Origin: Citrobacter europaeus
GTDB lineage: Bacteria > Pseudomonadota > Gammaproteobacteria > Enterobacterales > Enterobacteriaceae
Length of the DNA stretch: 64,000 nucleotides
Direction: 5' to 3'
NCBI GenBank assembly: GCA_020099315.1
Contig: CP083650.1
Coordinates: forward strand, 2,542,001 to 2,606,000
Below the pieces are notes generated by a model, which had not been told where the DNA came from, searched no databases, and saw only the letters and a list, made by a program, of their open reading frames with translations. Position 1 is the stretch's first letter. Each line of letters starts with the position of its first letter. The position numbers and the translations under genes were made by a program. Of the stretch, positions 52,547 to 61,054 are shown piece by piece.

Positions 52547-53014
52547 ATGATTAAACGTGTGCTGATTGTTTCATTAATGGGCGTATCTTTAGCGGGCTGC
52601 GTTAACAATGATAGCCTCTCAGGCGACGTATATACTGCATCCGAAGCGAAACAAGTTCAGAACGTTACCTACGGTACGATTGTTCATGTTCGTCCGGTGC
52701 AAATCCAGGGTGGCGATGACGCAAACGTGATTGGCGCAATCGGTGGTGCGGTACTCGGCGGGTTCCTTGGTAACACCGTCGGCGGCGGTACCGGTCGTTC
52801 ATTAGCCACGGCTGCTGGCGCAGTTGCCGGTGGCGTAGCGGGTCAAGGTGTACAAGGTGCAATGAATAAAACCCAGGGTGTGGAACTGGAAATCCGTAAG
52901 GACGACGGTAATACCATCATGGTGGTTCAGAAACAGGGTGCGACCAAGTTCTCCGCCGGCCAGCGCGTTGTTATGGCTAACAACGGCAGCCAGGTTACCG
53001 TGTCTCCACGCTAA
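52547..53014 (+). CDS. slyB: Outer membrane lipoprotein SlyB
   Basis: A 155-residue lipoprotein with lipobox LAGC (Cys at 18). Residues about 62-100 form a glycine zipper (GAIGGAVLGGFLGNTVGGGTG), the 17-kDa-antigen/TM2 type. SlyB is induced by PhoPQ and stabilises outer-membrane proteins under envelope stress. AAGGAG lies 8 nt before the ATG. Two promoter candidates are upstream. It is convergent with slyA (47-bp gap). Confidence 0.96.
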   Translation: MIKRVLIVSLMGVSLAGCVNNDSLSGDVYTASEAKQVQNVTYGTIVHVRPVQIQGGDDANVIGAIGGAVLGGFLGNTVGGGTGRSLATAAGAVAGGVAGQGVQGAMNKTQGVELEIRKDDGNTIMVVQKQGATKFSAGQRVVMANNGSQVTVSPR

Positions 53015-53061
53015 TCAAATTCACGTGTGGTCAGACCCTGGCCACACGTCATCTTTGCGCC

Positions 53062-53496
53062 TCAGCTCTGTGACTGCAGCTCAATAATATTGTGTTCCAG
53101 TCTGGCGACCAGTTTAATCAGCAGATCAATTTCCTCAGCTGAAATCCCTTCCAAAATTTCTCCACGCGTCTTGTTGATAACCGCTTCCATATCAGCGATC
53201 AGCGGCTCTGCTTTTTCTGTCAGTTTAATTCTCTTTGCCCGACGATCGCTGGCGCAAGTCTGTCGTGAAATGAGTCCCTTTTCTTCCAGTTGGTCAAGCG
53301 TACGAACTAACGAAGGCTGCTCGATGCCAATTGCTTTAGCCAACTGAATCTGCGATTGATCAGGCGGCAATTGATGAATGTTGTGCAGCGTAACCCAATG
53401 CGTCTGCGTCAACTCCAGAGGTTTCAGGCGATGGTCAATCAGAGCACGCCAAATGCGCACCAACCGTGCCAGATCAGAACCTAATGGCGATTCCAA
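53062..53496 (-). CDS. slyA: MarR-family regulator SlyA
   Basis: A 144-residue MarR-family dimeric winged-helix regulator that counters H-NS silencing and controls virulence and envelope genes. The recognition helix region IEQPSLVRTLDQLEEKGLISR and the wing DRRAKRIKLT are intact. A TTG start at 53496 is preferred: AAGGAG is 6 nt upstream and the length equals E. coli and Salmonella SlyA. The in-frame ATG two codons earlier (53502) directly abuts that ribosome site. A perfect SlyA operator lies 17 bp upstream, so autoregulation is expected. Confidence 0.95.
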   Translation of the reverse strand: MESPLGSDLARLVRIWRALIDHRLKPLELTQTHWVTLHNIHQLPPDQSQIQLAKAIGIEQPSLVRTLDQLEEKGLISRQTCASDRRAKRIKLTEKAEPLIADMEAVINKTRGEILEGISAEEIDLLIKLVARLEHNIIELQSQS

Positions 53497-53512
53497 TTTC
53501 ATCTCCTTATAA

Positions 53513-53524
53513 TTAGCTTGCTAA
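53513..53524. promoter_or_regulatory. SlyA operator upstream of slyA
   Basis: TTAGCTTGCTAA is the exact reverse complement of the SlyA consensus TTAGCAAGCTAA. It lies just upstream of slyA, in the slyA-ydhI divergent gap. Confidence 0.8.
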
Positions 53525-53694
53525 GTTATTGTGCTGATTTTAGAATAGTGTGCAGCATTTGTATTGCCAAAACAAATGTATTGCCAAATTTGCTTACCGG
53601 CTGACATTTTTTCAGACATTATGCGTTACAGAGACTCATTGTCTCTTTTTTGCTAAACCTATAGCAATGCTCTCTTCCGCCAAGGATTTTGCCC

Positions 53695-53931
53695 GTGAAG
53701 TTTATGTTTAATGCAACAGGATTGCCCCTACAAGATTTAATGATCGGAGCGTCTGTTTATTTCCCCCCTGTTTTCAAGGCGTTTGTAGCAGGATTCCTTC
53801 TCTGGCTGGTTGTCCATCGCCTGCTGCGCGACTGGATTTATTCCGGTGAGATCTGGCATCCCCTGTTAATGGATCTGTCACTCTTTACGCTTTGCGTATG
53901 TCTGGCCTTTGTAATGCTGATTGCGTGGTGA
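53695..53931 (+). CDS. ydhI: DUF1656 inner membrane protein YdhI (AaeX-like)
   Basis: A 78-residue two-helix membrane protein of the AaeX/DUF1656 family. It is the first gene of ydhIJK, which parallels aaeXAB (aromatic acid efflux). A GTG start at 53695 gives the E. coli length; AAGGA lies 8-9 nt upstream. A TTG two codons earlier is possible. It stops 2 bp before ydhJ. It is divergent from slyA. Confidence 0.9.
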   Translation: MKFMFNATGLPLQDLMIGASVYFPPVFKAFVAGFLLWLVVHRLLRDWIYSGEIWHPLLMDLSLFTLCVCLAFVMLIAW

Positions 53932-53933
53932 TT

Positions 53934-54797
53934 ATGTCGCTTAAAACCGTTAAATACTTCTCCACCATTATAGTCGCTGCAATCGCAGTTTTCGCCGGAT
54001 GGTGGATGTGGAATTACTATATGCAGTCGCCCTGGACACGTGACGGTAAAGTGCGTGCTGAGCAGGTTAGCATCACGCCGCAGGTCTCAGGCAGCATTAG
54101 CGAACTCAATATAAAAGATAACCAGTTCGTGAATAAAGGCGATGTGCTTTTTATCATCGACAAGACGCCGTTTCACATTGCTGAACTGAATGCGCAAGCG
54201 CAGCTGGCCAAAGCTCAGTCCGACCTGGCGAAAGCAAATAACGAGGCCAACCGACGCCGCCATTTATCGCAAAATTACATCTCAGCCGAAGATCTGGATA
54301 CCGCTAATCTCAATGTGAAAGCCATGCAGGCCAGCGTTGAAGCAGCCGAGGCCAGTCTGCGCCAGGCACAATGGCAACTGACGCAAACGGTGGTCAAAGC
54401 GCCCGTGGCGGGTTGGGTTACCAATCTTTCTACCCGTACCGGAGACTATGCCTCAACCGGTAAGCCCTTGTTTGCCCTTGTCGACAGCCACTCTTTTTAT
54501 GTGATGGGATATTTTGAAGAAACCAAGCTGCGCCACATTCGTGAAGGTGCGCCTGCGGTTATCACGCTCTACAGCGGCAATATTAAGTTACAGGGTCACG
54601 TTTCCAGTATTGGTCGCGCTATCTACGATCAAAGCGTGGAAAGTGATTCCGGCCTGATTCCCGACATCAAACCTAACGTGCCGTGGGTGCGTCTGGCGCA
54701 GCGTGTTCCGGTACGCATCGAATTCGACGCGCTACCGCATGATGTCACGCTGGTTTCTGGTACGACCTGCAGCGTGTCTGTCGGCCCGCGTAAATGA
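53934..54797 (+). CDS. ydhJ: HlyD-family efflux periplasmic adaptor YdhJ
   Basis: A 287-residue membrane-fusion protein with an N-terminal anchor (about 9-29), a lipoyl-like half motif (VSITPQVSGSISELNIKDNQFV), a coiled-coil hairpin of about residues 80-145 and a second lipoyl half (APVAGWVTNLSTRTGDYA). It is the AaeA-like adaptor for YdhK. The ATG at 53934 matches the E. coli start. It overlaps ydhK by 4 bp (ATGA). Confidence 0.94.
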   Translation: MSLKTVKYFSTIIVAAIAVFAGWWMWNYYMQSPWTRDGKVRAEQVSITPQVSGSISELNIKDNQFVNKGDVLFIIDKTPFHIAELNAQAQLAKAQSDLAKANNEANRRRHLSQNYISAEDLDTANLNVKAMQASVEAAEASLRQAQWQLTQTVVKAPVAGWVTNLSTRTGDYASTGKPLFALVDSHSFYVMGYFEETKLRHIREGAPAVITLYSGNIKLQGHVSSIGRAIYDQSVESDSGLIPDIKPNVPWVRLAQRVPVRIEFDALPHDVTLVSGTTCSVSVGPRK

Positions 54798-56809
54798 AAC
54801 TGCCCCTCCTGACGCCAGGCAATTGGCCGTGGTTCAAAGCCACAGCAGCGCAATGGCGTTACGCGCTGCGAAATACCATTGCCATGTGTCTGGCGTTGAC
54901 GTTTGCCTATTATCTGAATCTGGATGAGCCCTACTGGGCGATGACCTCGGCGGCCGTGGTCAGTTTTCCTACCGTCGGCGGTGTTATCAGCAAAAGCCTG
55001 GGTCGCATGGCGGGTAGCTTGCTTGGCGCCACCGCCGCGTTGATTATCGCCGGTCATACCCTCAATGAACCATGGCTGTTTTTACTTTGTATGTCGGTGT
55101 GGATCGCTTTTTGTACCTGGGCCTGCGCACATTTCACCAATAACGTCGCCTACGCTTTTCAACTGGCAGGTTATACGGCGGCGATCATTGCGTTTCACAT
55201 GGTCAATACCGTGGAGATTACCCAGCTATGGGACATCGCGCAGGCCCGCGTATGCGAGGTTATCCTCGGTATCCTGTGCGGAGGCGTGATGATGATGATC
55301 CTGCCCAGCACTTCCGATGGCACCGCGTTACTGACTGCGCTGAAAAACATGCATTCGCGTTTACTGGAACATGCCAGCTTACTCTGGCAACCTGAGACAA
55401 CGGATGCCATTCGCACGGCTCATGAAGGTGTCATTGGCCAGATTTTGACCATGAACCTGCTACGAATTCAGGCATTCTGGAGTCATTACCGTTTTCGCCG
55501 TCAAAATGCGTTGCTCAATTCGCTGTTGCACCAGCAGTTGCGCATGACCAGCGTAATTTCCAGTCTGCGCAGGATGCTGCTGAACTGGCCTAATCCCCCG
55601 GCCAATACCCGGGATATCATCGAACAATTACTCAGCGAGCTGGTCAAATCCAATACCGACAGCTACACCGTTGCACAAATTATCGCTCCACTGCGGCCCG
55701 TCGATGCCCGTGACTATCGACATGTCGCCTTCTGGCAACGACTGCGTTATTTTTGTCGGCTCTATTTACGCAGCAGTCAGTATCTGCATTTGCTGGAAAA
55801 TGGCGTTACCGCCGAACGTATAAATATCGCCCGCACACCAGGACTTGCCCGTCATACCGATAGTGCGGAAGCTATCTGGAGCGGGTTGCGTACGTTCTGC
55901 ACGTTGATGCTTATCGGCGCATGGAGCATTGGCGCACAATGGGAATCAGGATCTGGCGCACTCACGCTCGCGGCCATCAGCAGCGTGCTGTATTCCGCCG
56001 TTGCCACGCCTTTCAAGTCGCTTTCTTTACTGATGCGCACGCTGGTTCTGCTGTCGCTGTTTAGCTTTGTGGTTAAGTTTGGCCTGATGGTGCAAATCTC
56101 TGACCTCTGGCAATTCATTCTGTTTCTTTTCCCGCTACTCGCCACCATGCAACTTCTGAAGCTGCAAATGCCTGCTCTGGCAGGTCTTTGGGGACAGTTG
56201 ATCGTGTTTATGGGATCGTTTATCGCGGTGACCAATCCACCGGTTTACGATTTTGCTGGTTTCCTGAATGACAATATGGCAAAAATCGCTGGCGTGGCGC
56301 TGTCATGGCTGGCCTTCGCCATTTTGCGTCCCGGATCGGATGCGCGGAAAAGTCGCCGCCATATTCGCGCCCTGCGCCGGGATTTTGTCGATCAGCTCAG
56401 CCGACATCCATCACTCAGTGAAAACGAATTTGAGTCGCTGACCTATCATCATGTCAGCCAGCTCAGTAACAGTCAGGATGCGCTGGCGCGACGCTGGTTA
56501 TTGCGCTGGGGGGTTGTCTTGCTGAACTGTTCGCACGTGGTGTGGCAACTGCGCACCTGGGAGGCGCGTTCAGATCCGCTGGCTCGCGTCAGGGACGTGT
56601 GTATCTCACTGCTTCGCGACGTGATGAGTGAACGCGGCGTTCAGCAACGTCCGCTGAATGCCACGCTGAGTGAGCTACAGCGCATCTGCGATACGCTTGC
56701 CCATCATCATCAACCTGCTGCGCAGGAACTGTCGGCATTGGTCTGGCGGCTACACTGCTCGCTTTCGCAGCTTGAACAAGCGCCGCCGCCGGGTACGCTA
56801 AGCAACTGA
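54794..56809 (+). CDS. ydhK: FUSC-family efflux pump subunit YdhK
   Basis: A 671-residue inner-membrane protein of the FUSC/AaeB family with two clusters of membrane helices (about 25-165 and 360-510) separated and followed by cytoplasmic helical domains. AaeB-type pumps export aromatic carboxylic acids; the substrate here is unknown. E. coli YdhK is 670 residues. Its stop is directly adjacent to the stop of the convergent sodC gene, with no gap and no obvious terminator. Confidence 0.94.
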   Translation: MKLPLLTPGNWPWFKATAAQWRYALRNTIAMCLALTFAYYLNLDEPYWAMTSAAVVSFPTVGGVISKSLGRMAGSLLGATAALIIAGHTLNEPWLFLLCMSVWIAFCTWACAHFTNNVAYAFQLAGYTAAIIAFHMVNTVEITQLWDIAQARVCEVILGILCGGVMMMILPSTSDGTALLTALKNMHSRLLEHASLLWQPETTDAIRTAHEGVIGQILTMNLLRIQAFWSHYRFRRQNALLNSLLHQQLRMTSVISSLRRMLLNWPNPPANTRDIIEQLLSELVKSNTDSYTVAQIIAPLRPVDARDYRHVAFWQRLRYFCRLYLRSSQYLHLLENGVTAERINIARTPGLARHTDSAEAIWSGLRTFCTLMLIGAWSIGAQWESGSGALTLAAISSVLYSAVATPFKSLSLLMRTLVLLSLFSFVVKFGLMVQISDLWQFILFLFPLLATMQLLKLQMPALAGLWGQLIVFMGSFIAVTNPPVYDFAGFLNDNMAKIAGVALSWLAFAILRPGSDARKSRRHIRALRRDFVDQLSRHPSLSENEFESLTYHHVSQLSNSQDALARRWLLRWGVVLLNCSHVVWQLRTWEARSDPLARVRDVCISLLRDVMSERGVQQRPLNATLSELQRICDTLAHHHQPAAQELSALVWRLHCSLSQLEQAPPPGTLSN

Positions 56810-57334
56810 TTATTTGATAACACCACAGGCGTAGCGCGCTCCGCCACCACCAAGCGGTTTCGGCTGATCGGACATATTATCGCCGCCCACATGGATCATC
56901 AGCGCTTTGCCTTTAACCTCATCGAGCGTTTTCAACCGCGGCGCAACAACGGGTGTTGTAGCGATACCGTCGTTATTCACCACCAGCAGTGGCAGGTCGC
57001 CCATATGGCCTGCGCCTTCGGGGCCTTCATGCTTGCCGGTTTGGTGCGGATCATAATGGCCTCCAGCCGATTCCGCGGCTGAGGCTTTCCCGTCTTTAAT
57101 AGCCGGTTGGCAACTGCCGTTCGCATGCACATGGAAGCCATGTTCACCCGGCGGCAGGGCTTTCAGATCGGGCGTAAACTCCAGCCCCTTCCCGGTTTCA
57201 GCAATAGTGACCGTACCAATCGCCTGACCGACGCCTTGCGACGTTACCAGATTCATCGTCACTTTTTCTTCACTGGCAGCCTGCGCACCTGCACAGGCCA
57301 GTAAAGTGATAATGGCCAAACTCAAACGCTTCAT
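56810..57334 (-). CDS. sodC: Periplasmic Cu,Zn superoxide dismutase
   Basis: A 174-residue exported enzyme with a signal peptide ending GAQAA. Metal ligands are in GFHVHANGSC, AGGHYDPHQTGKHEGPEGAGHMGDLP and LMIHVGGDNMSDQP. The two cysteines (GSC and YACGVIK) form the family disulfide. It removes periplasmic superoxide. The ATG at 57334 follows GGAGG; an in-frame ATG five codons upstream falls in the ribosome site. Stops one base from ydhK. Confidence 0.97.
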   Translation of the reverse strand: MKRLSLAIITLLACAGAQAASEEKVTMNLVTSQGVGQAIGTVTIAETGKGLEFTPDLKALPPGEHGFHVHANGSCQPAIKDGKASAAESAGGHYDPHQTGKHEGPEGAGHMGDLPLLVVNNDGIATTPVVAPRLKTLDEVKGKALMIHVGGDNMSDQPKPLGGGGARYACGVIK

Positions 57335-57415
57335 AAGACCTCCATCCAAAAGGTGTCTGATTGTTAAGTGTAAACCAGTGACACAATTTTGAGCGGAGAA
57401 GCATCAAAAACGCGA

Positions 57416-58312
57416 TTAAGGTACGTCGTAACCCAGCGCGGCTTTACGGATACGGAACCATTGCTGGCGAGACATGTTCAGTGACTCAGACTCAATGGCG
57501 GTACGTACGCGCTCTATTTTCCCTGAGCCAATAATCGGCAGCGGCTGAGACGGTAACCGTAAAATCCAGGCGTACACCACTTGTTCAATGGACTGCGCGT
57601 TCAGCTCTTCTGCGATCGCGGCAAGTTCATTACGTAATGGCTGAAAGGCATCGTCATTAAACAGACGACCACCGCCAAGGCAGGACCAGGCCATCGGACG
57701 AATGCGCAGCTGTTGCAATTGATCTAAAGTACCATCCAGCAGGAGCGGCTGATGTACTGGTGAAATCTCAACCTGATTGGTTGCCAGAGTAAACGGCAGA
57801 CGCGATTGCAGCAGTGAGAACTGCGCCGGGGTAAAGTTAGAGACGCCAAAGTGACGCACTTTGCCGCTGTGGTGCAATTTTTTAAACGCATCAGCTACAT
57901 CATCTGCATCCATAAGCGGATCGGGGCGGTGGATCAGCAGCAAATCAATATGATCGGTCGCCAGCAACTTCAACGACTCTTCCGCACTGGCAATAATGTG
58001 CGCGCTGTCGGTGATGTAATGACCCAGCGCATTTTCCGCGCGCGCCGTCGTCGCGATCCCGCATTTGGTCACAATTTGCATTTTTTCGCGCAGGTGCGGA
58101 GCCAGCTTCATTGCCTCGCCAAACGCCGCCTCACACTGGTATCCGCCGTAAATATCGGCGTGATCGACGGTGGTAACACCCAAATCCAGATGTTCTTCAA
58201 TAAAGCTGACTAGCTGGCGCGGGGACATATTCCAGTCCATCAGGCGCCAGTAGCCCATCACAAAGCGAGAAAATTCCGGACCTTGCGGCGCAATAGTAAT
58301 ACGCTGAACCAT
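57416..58312 (-). CDS. ydhF: Aldo-keto reductase YdhF
   Basis: A 298-residue NADP-dependent aldo-keto reductase, the same length as E. coli YdhF. The active-site motif TTVDHADIYGGY (Asp, Tyr), the catalytic Lys in VTKCGI and the LLIHRPDP region (His) are intact. The physiological substrate is unknown. It is 49 bp downstream of ydhL on the same strand; the nearby NemRA-GloA group also handles carbonyl compounds. Confidence 0.93.
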   Translation of the reverse strand: MVQRITIAPQGPEFSRFVMGYWRLMDWNMSPRQLVSFIEEHLDLGVTTVDHADIYGGYQCEAAFGEAMKLAPHLREKMQIVTKCGIATTARAENALGHYITDSAHIIASAEESLKLLATDHIDLLLIHRPDPLMDADDVADAFKKLHHSGKVRHFGVSNFTPAQFSLLQSRLPFTLATNQVEISPVHQPLLLDGTLDQLQQLRIRPMAWSCLGGGRLFNDDAFQPLRNELAAIAEELNAQSIEQVVYAWILRLPSQPLPIIGSGKIERVRTAIESESLNMSRQQWFRIRKAALGYDVP

Positions 58313-58361
58313 AGCAGCTTCCTTATAAGTGAATGTGCATCGAGTATACGCAATTACGCTT

Positions 58362-58601
58362 TTAAAAGAGTGAAGGTTGTTGCGGTTCTTCCGAAGGGTT
58401 GGCTTTGTTTGCTCGTAATTTACGCATCAGTCGCTGACGACATAGCCGCAGCACTTCCTGCTTCTGGGCATCGCTCATATTTTGCCAGTTAAAACGCTCA
58501 TCCCGACTGCGAAAACAGCCACGACAAAAACCGCGTTCGTCAGACTGACATATTCCAAGGCATGGGCTCTGGACGGGGAAAAACTCCAGCTGTTCGGCCA
58601 C
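58362..58601 (-). CDS. ydhL: DUF1289 protein YdhL
   Basis: A 79-residue protein with the DUF1289 cysteine pattern: PCLGICQSDERGFCRGCFRSRDE, a likely metal or iron-sulfur site. It uses a GTG start (58601) with AGGAGG 4 nt upstream. Length and sequence match E. coli YdhL. Function is unknown. It is divergent from nemR, and its promoter region is shared with the first NemR box. Confidence 0.9.
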   Translation of the reverse strand: MAEQLEFFPVQSPCLGICQSDERGFCRGCFRSRDERFNWQNMSDAQKQEVLRLCRQRLMRKLRANKANPSEEPQQPSLF

Positions 58602-58672
58602 ATCCCCTCCTTTAATAAGATTGATATACCTATTGAAGACGTTAACTGAATTTCTCGCAAGCGCTATTGCAT

Positions 58673-58688
58673 TAGACCGACTGGTCTA
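58673..58688. promoter_or_regulatory. NemR operator upstream of nemR
   Basis: TAGACC-GACT-GGTCTA is a palindrome ending 14 bp before the nemR start codon. It agrees with the known TAGACC...GGTCTA NemR box, so NemR represses its own operon. Confidence 0.88.
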
Positions 58689-58702
58689 TTACACTCGTTT
58701 CC

Positions 58703-59302
58703 ATGAACAAAATCACTGAACACGATACACGCGAACATCTTCTGGCGACTGGCGAGCTGCTGTGTATGCAGCGCGGCTTCACCGGCATGGGCTTAAGCGA
58801 ATTACTGAAAACCGCTGAAGTGCCCAAAGGTTCGTTTTATCACTATTTTCGCTCCAAAGAAGCGTTCGGTGTGGCGATGCTGGAACGCCACTATGCGGCC
58901 TACCATCAGCGACTGGCTACGCACTTTGATTCGGGGGCGGGTAACTACCGCGACCGTATTCTGGCCTACTATCAGGAAACCCTGAACCAGTTTAGCCAGC
59001 ACGGCATTATTAGCGGCTGTTTAACTGTAAAACTGTCTGCCGAAGTGTGCGATCTCTCAGAGGATATGCGCACCGCGATGGATAAAGGCGCGCGGCACAT
59101 TATTGTGCTGTTAGCGCAGGCGCTGGAGAAAGGTCAGGCAAACCATTGTCTGTCCTTTGTTGGCGAGCCGTTACAGCAGGCGCAAGTGTTGTATGCGCTA
59201 TGGCTGGGCGCCAATTTGCAGGCCAAGATTTCTCGTAGCGCCACCCCGCTGGAAAATGCGCTGGCACACGTTAAAACCATCATCACAACGCCTGCCGTTT
59301 AA
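58703..59302 (+). CDS. nemR: TetR-family electrophile sensor NemR
   Basis: A 199-residue TetR-family repressor inactivated by reactive chlorine, quinones and aldehydes. The N-terminal helix-turn-helix includes LSELLKTAEVPKGSFYHYF. The redox residues known from E. coli are present: Cys106 (ISGCLTVK) and its partner Lys175, plus Cys21, Cys116 and Cys149. First gene of nemR-nemA-gloA. A hairpin terminator overlaps its stop. Confidence 0.97.
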   Translation: MNKITEHDTREHLLATGELLCMQRGFTGMGLSELLKTAEVPKGSFYHYFRSKEAFGVAMLERHYAAYHQRLATHFDSGAGNYRDRILAYYQETLNQFSQHGIISGCLTVKLSAEVCDLSEDMRTAMDKGARHIIVLLAQALEKGQANHCLSFVGEPLQQAQVLYALWLGANLQAKISRSATPLENALAHVKTIITTPAV

Positions 59303-59322
59303 CAGGCGTTTTTATTTCTTTT
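59287..59322 (+). terminator. Hairpin at the end of nemR
   Basis: AACGCCTG (59287-59294) and CAGGCGTT (59303-59310) form an 8-bp stem followed by TTTATTTCTTTT. It spans the nemR stop codon and precedes the second NemR-like box, suggesting partial termination before nemA. Confidence 0.75.
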
Positions 59323-59327
59323 ATTAC

Positions 59328-59342
59328 TAGACGACCGGTCTA
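59328..59342. promoter_or_regulatory. Second NemR-like box upstream of nemA
   Basis: TAGAC-GACCG-GTCTA shares the TAGAC/GTCTA arms and the spacing class of the nemR operator. It lies 14 bp before the nemA start. Confidence 0.7.
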
Positions 59343-59356
59343 TTCAGGAGTATCAC

Positions 59357-60454
59357 ATGTCATCTGAAAAACTGTTTTCCCCGCTGAAGGTGGGTGCCAT
59401 TACGGCAGCAAACCGCGTATTCATGGCGCCATTGACGCGTCTGCGCAGTATTGAGCCTGGCGACATCCCTACTCCGCTAATGGTCGAGTATTACCGTCAA
59501 CGCGCCAGCGCAGGTCTTATCATCAGCGAAGCGACGCAGATCTCCGCACAGGCGAAAGGCTATGCAGGGGCACCCGGCATACACAGCGAAGCGCAAATCG
59601 CCGCATGGAAGAAAATCACCGCGGCCGTACACGCAGAGCAAGGCCATATTGCTGTCCAGTTGTGGCACACTGGGCGTATTTCTCACGCCAGTCTGCAGCC
59701 AAACGGTCAGGCTCCTGTTGCACCTTCTGCGATTAGCGCCGGTACCCGCACCTCACTGCGCGATGAAAACGGTCTGGCAACGCGTGCCGATACCTCAATG
59801 CCGCGCGCACTGGAAACCGAAGAAATTCCGGGCATCGTTAATGACTTCCGTCAGGCTATTGCCAACGCGCGCGAAGCGGGCTTCGACATGGTTGAACTGC
59901 ACTCCGCTCACGGCTACCTGCTGCACCAGTTCCTGTCACCAACGTCTAACCAGCGTACCGATCAATACGGCGGCAGCGTCGAAAATCGTGCGCGGCTGGT
60001 GCTGGAAGTTGTCGATGCAGGAATTAAGGAATGGGGCGCCGATCGTATTGGTATTCGCGTCTCCCCGATTGGCTCTTTCCAGAACGTTGACAACGGCCCA
60101 AACGAAGAAGCTGATGCGCTGTATCTGATTGAACAACTGGGCAAACGCGGAATTGCTTACCTGCACATGTCTGAACCAGACTGGGCCGGTGGCGAGCCGT
60201 ATTCCGACGCGTTCCGCGAAAAAGTTCGCGCACGTTTCCACGGCCCGATCATTGGCGCGGGCGCCTACACGCCTGAAAAAGCAGAAGCGCTGATCGAGAA
60301 AGGCCTGATCGACGCCGTTGCTTTTGGTCGCGCCTATATCGCTAACCCGGATCTGGTGGCTCGCCTGCAGCGTAAAGCTGAGCTGAATCCGCAACGTGCC
60401 GAAAGCTTCTACGGCGGCGGCGCGGAAGGTTACACCGATTATCCTACCCTCTAA
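59357..60454 (+). CDS. nemA: N-ethylmaleimide reductase NemA (old yellow enzyme)
   Basis: A 365-residue FMN-dependent old yellow enzyme family reductase, the same length as E. coli NemA. It reduces N-ethylmaleimide, quinones, nitro-esters and other electrophilic alkenes. The substrate/FMN region HSAHGYLLHQFLSPTSNQR, TDQYGGS and the C-terminal FMN-phosphate motif AFGRAYIANPDLV are visible. Second gene of the NemR-controlled group, with its own NemR-like box upstream. Confidence 0.97.
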   Translation: MSSEKLFSPLKVGAITAANRVFMAPLTRLRSIEPGDIPTPLMVEYYRQRASAGLIISEATQISAQAKGYAGAPGIHSEAQIAAWKKITAAVHAEQGHIAVQLWHTGRISHASLQPNGQAPVAPSAISAGTRTSLRDENGLATRADTSMPRALETEEIPGIVNDFRQAIANAREAGFDMVELHSAHGYLLHQFLSPTSNQRTDQYGGSVENRARLVLEVVDAGIKEWGADRIGIRVSPIGSFQNVDNGPNEEADALYLIEQLGKRGIAYLHMSEPDWAGGEPYSDAFREKVRARFHGPIIGAGAYTPEKAEALIEKGLIDAVAFGRAYIANPDLVARLQRKAELNPQRAESFYGGGAEGYTDYPTL

Positions 60455-60551
60455 CGTCACAATCTCCGTTCTGCCATTGATAGCGGCGTAACAACGCCGC
60501 TATACTAAAACAACATTTTGAATGTATTAGCCATTTTCGAAGGGGAAAAAG

Positions 60552-60959
60552 ATGCGTTTACTTCATACCATGCTGCGCGTGGGTGACCTGCAGCGTTCCA
60601 TCGAGTTTTATACCAACGTGCTGGGCATGAAACTGCTGCGGACCAGCGAAAACCCTGAATACAAATATTCTCTGGCCTTTGTCGGTTACGGCCCTGAAAC
60701 CAGTGAAGCCGTGATCGAATTGACCTATAACTGGGGTGTCGACAAGTATGAGCTGGGCACCGCCTACGGCCATATCGCCCTGAGCGTAGACAACGCAGCC
60801 GAGGCGTGTGAACGCATTCGCCAGAATGGCGGTAACGTTACGCGTGAAGCAGGTCCGGTAAAAGGCGGCTCTACAGTGATCGCGTTCGTTGAAGATCCCG
60901 ACGGTTACAAAATTGAGCTGATTGAAGAGAAAGACGCCGGGCGCGGCCTGGGCGACTAA
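60552..60959 (+). CDS. gloA: Lactoylglutathione lyase (glyoxalase I)
   Basis: A 135-residue nickel-dependent glyoxalase I that converts the hemithioacetal of methylglyoxal and glutathione to S-lactoylglutathione. All four metal ligands are present: His5, Glu56, His74 and Glu122. AAGGGGAAAAAG precedes the ATG. In E. coli it is co-transcribed with nemRA. A strong hairpin follows. Confidence 0.98.
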   Translation: MRLLHTMLRVGDLQRSIEFYTNVLGMKLLRTSENPEYKYSLAFVGYGPETSEAVIELTYNWGVDKYELGTAYGHIALSVDNAAEACERIRQNGGNVTREAGPVKGGSTVIAFVEDPDGYKIELIEEKDAGRGLGD

Positions 60960-60968
60960 CCTCCCCCT

Positions 60969-60998
60969 CGGGCACAGATCGTCTGTGCCCGTAGTTTT
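60969..60998 (+). terminator. Terminator of gloA
   Basis: CGGGCACAGA (60969-60978) and TCTGTGCCCG (60982-60991) form a perfect 10-bp stem with a 3-nt loop, followed by TAGTTTTAT. Confidence 0.85.
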
Positions 60999-61054
60999 AT
61001 ACTCATCATTTTGCCATAATACGCGCTGCAATTTTCCCGTATTAAGAGACCCAG

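Noticed and set aside
53610..53625. ATTATGCGTTACA near ydhI considered as an RstA box
   Set aside because: Only GTTACA matches; the upstream half of the consensus is not present.
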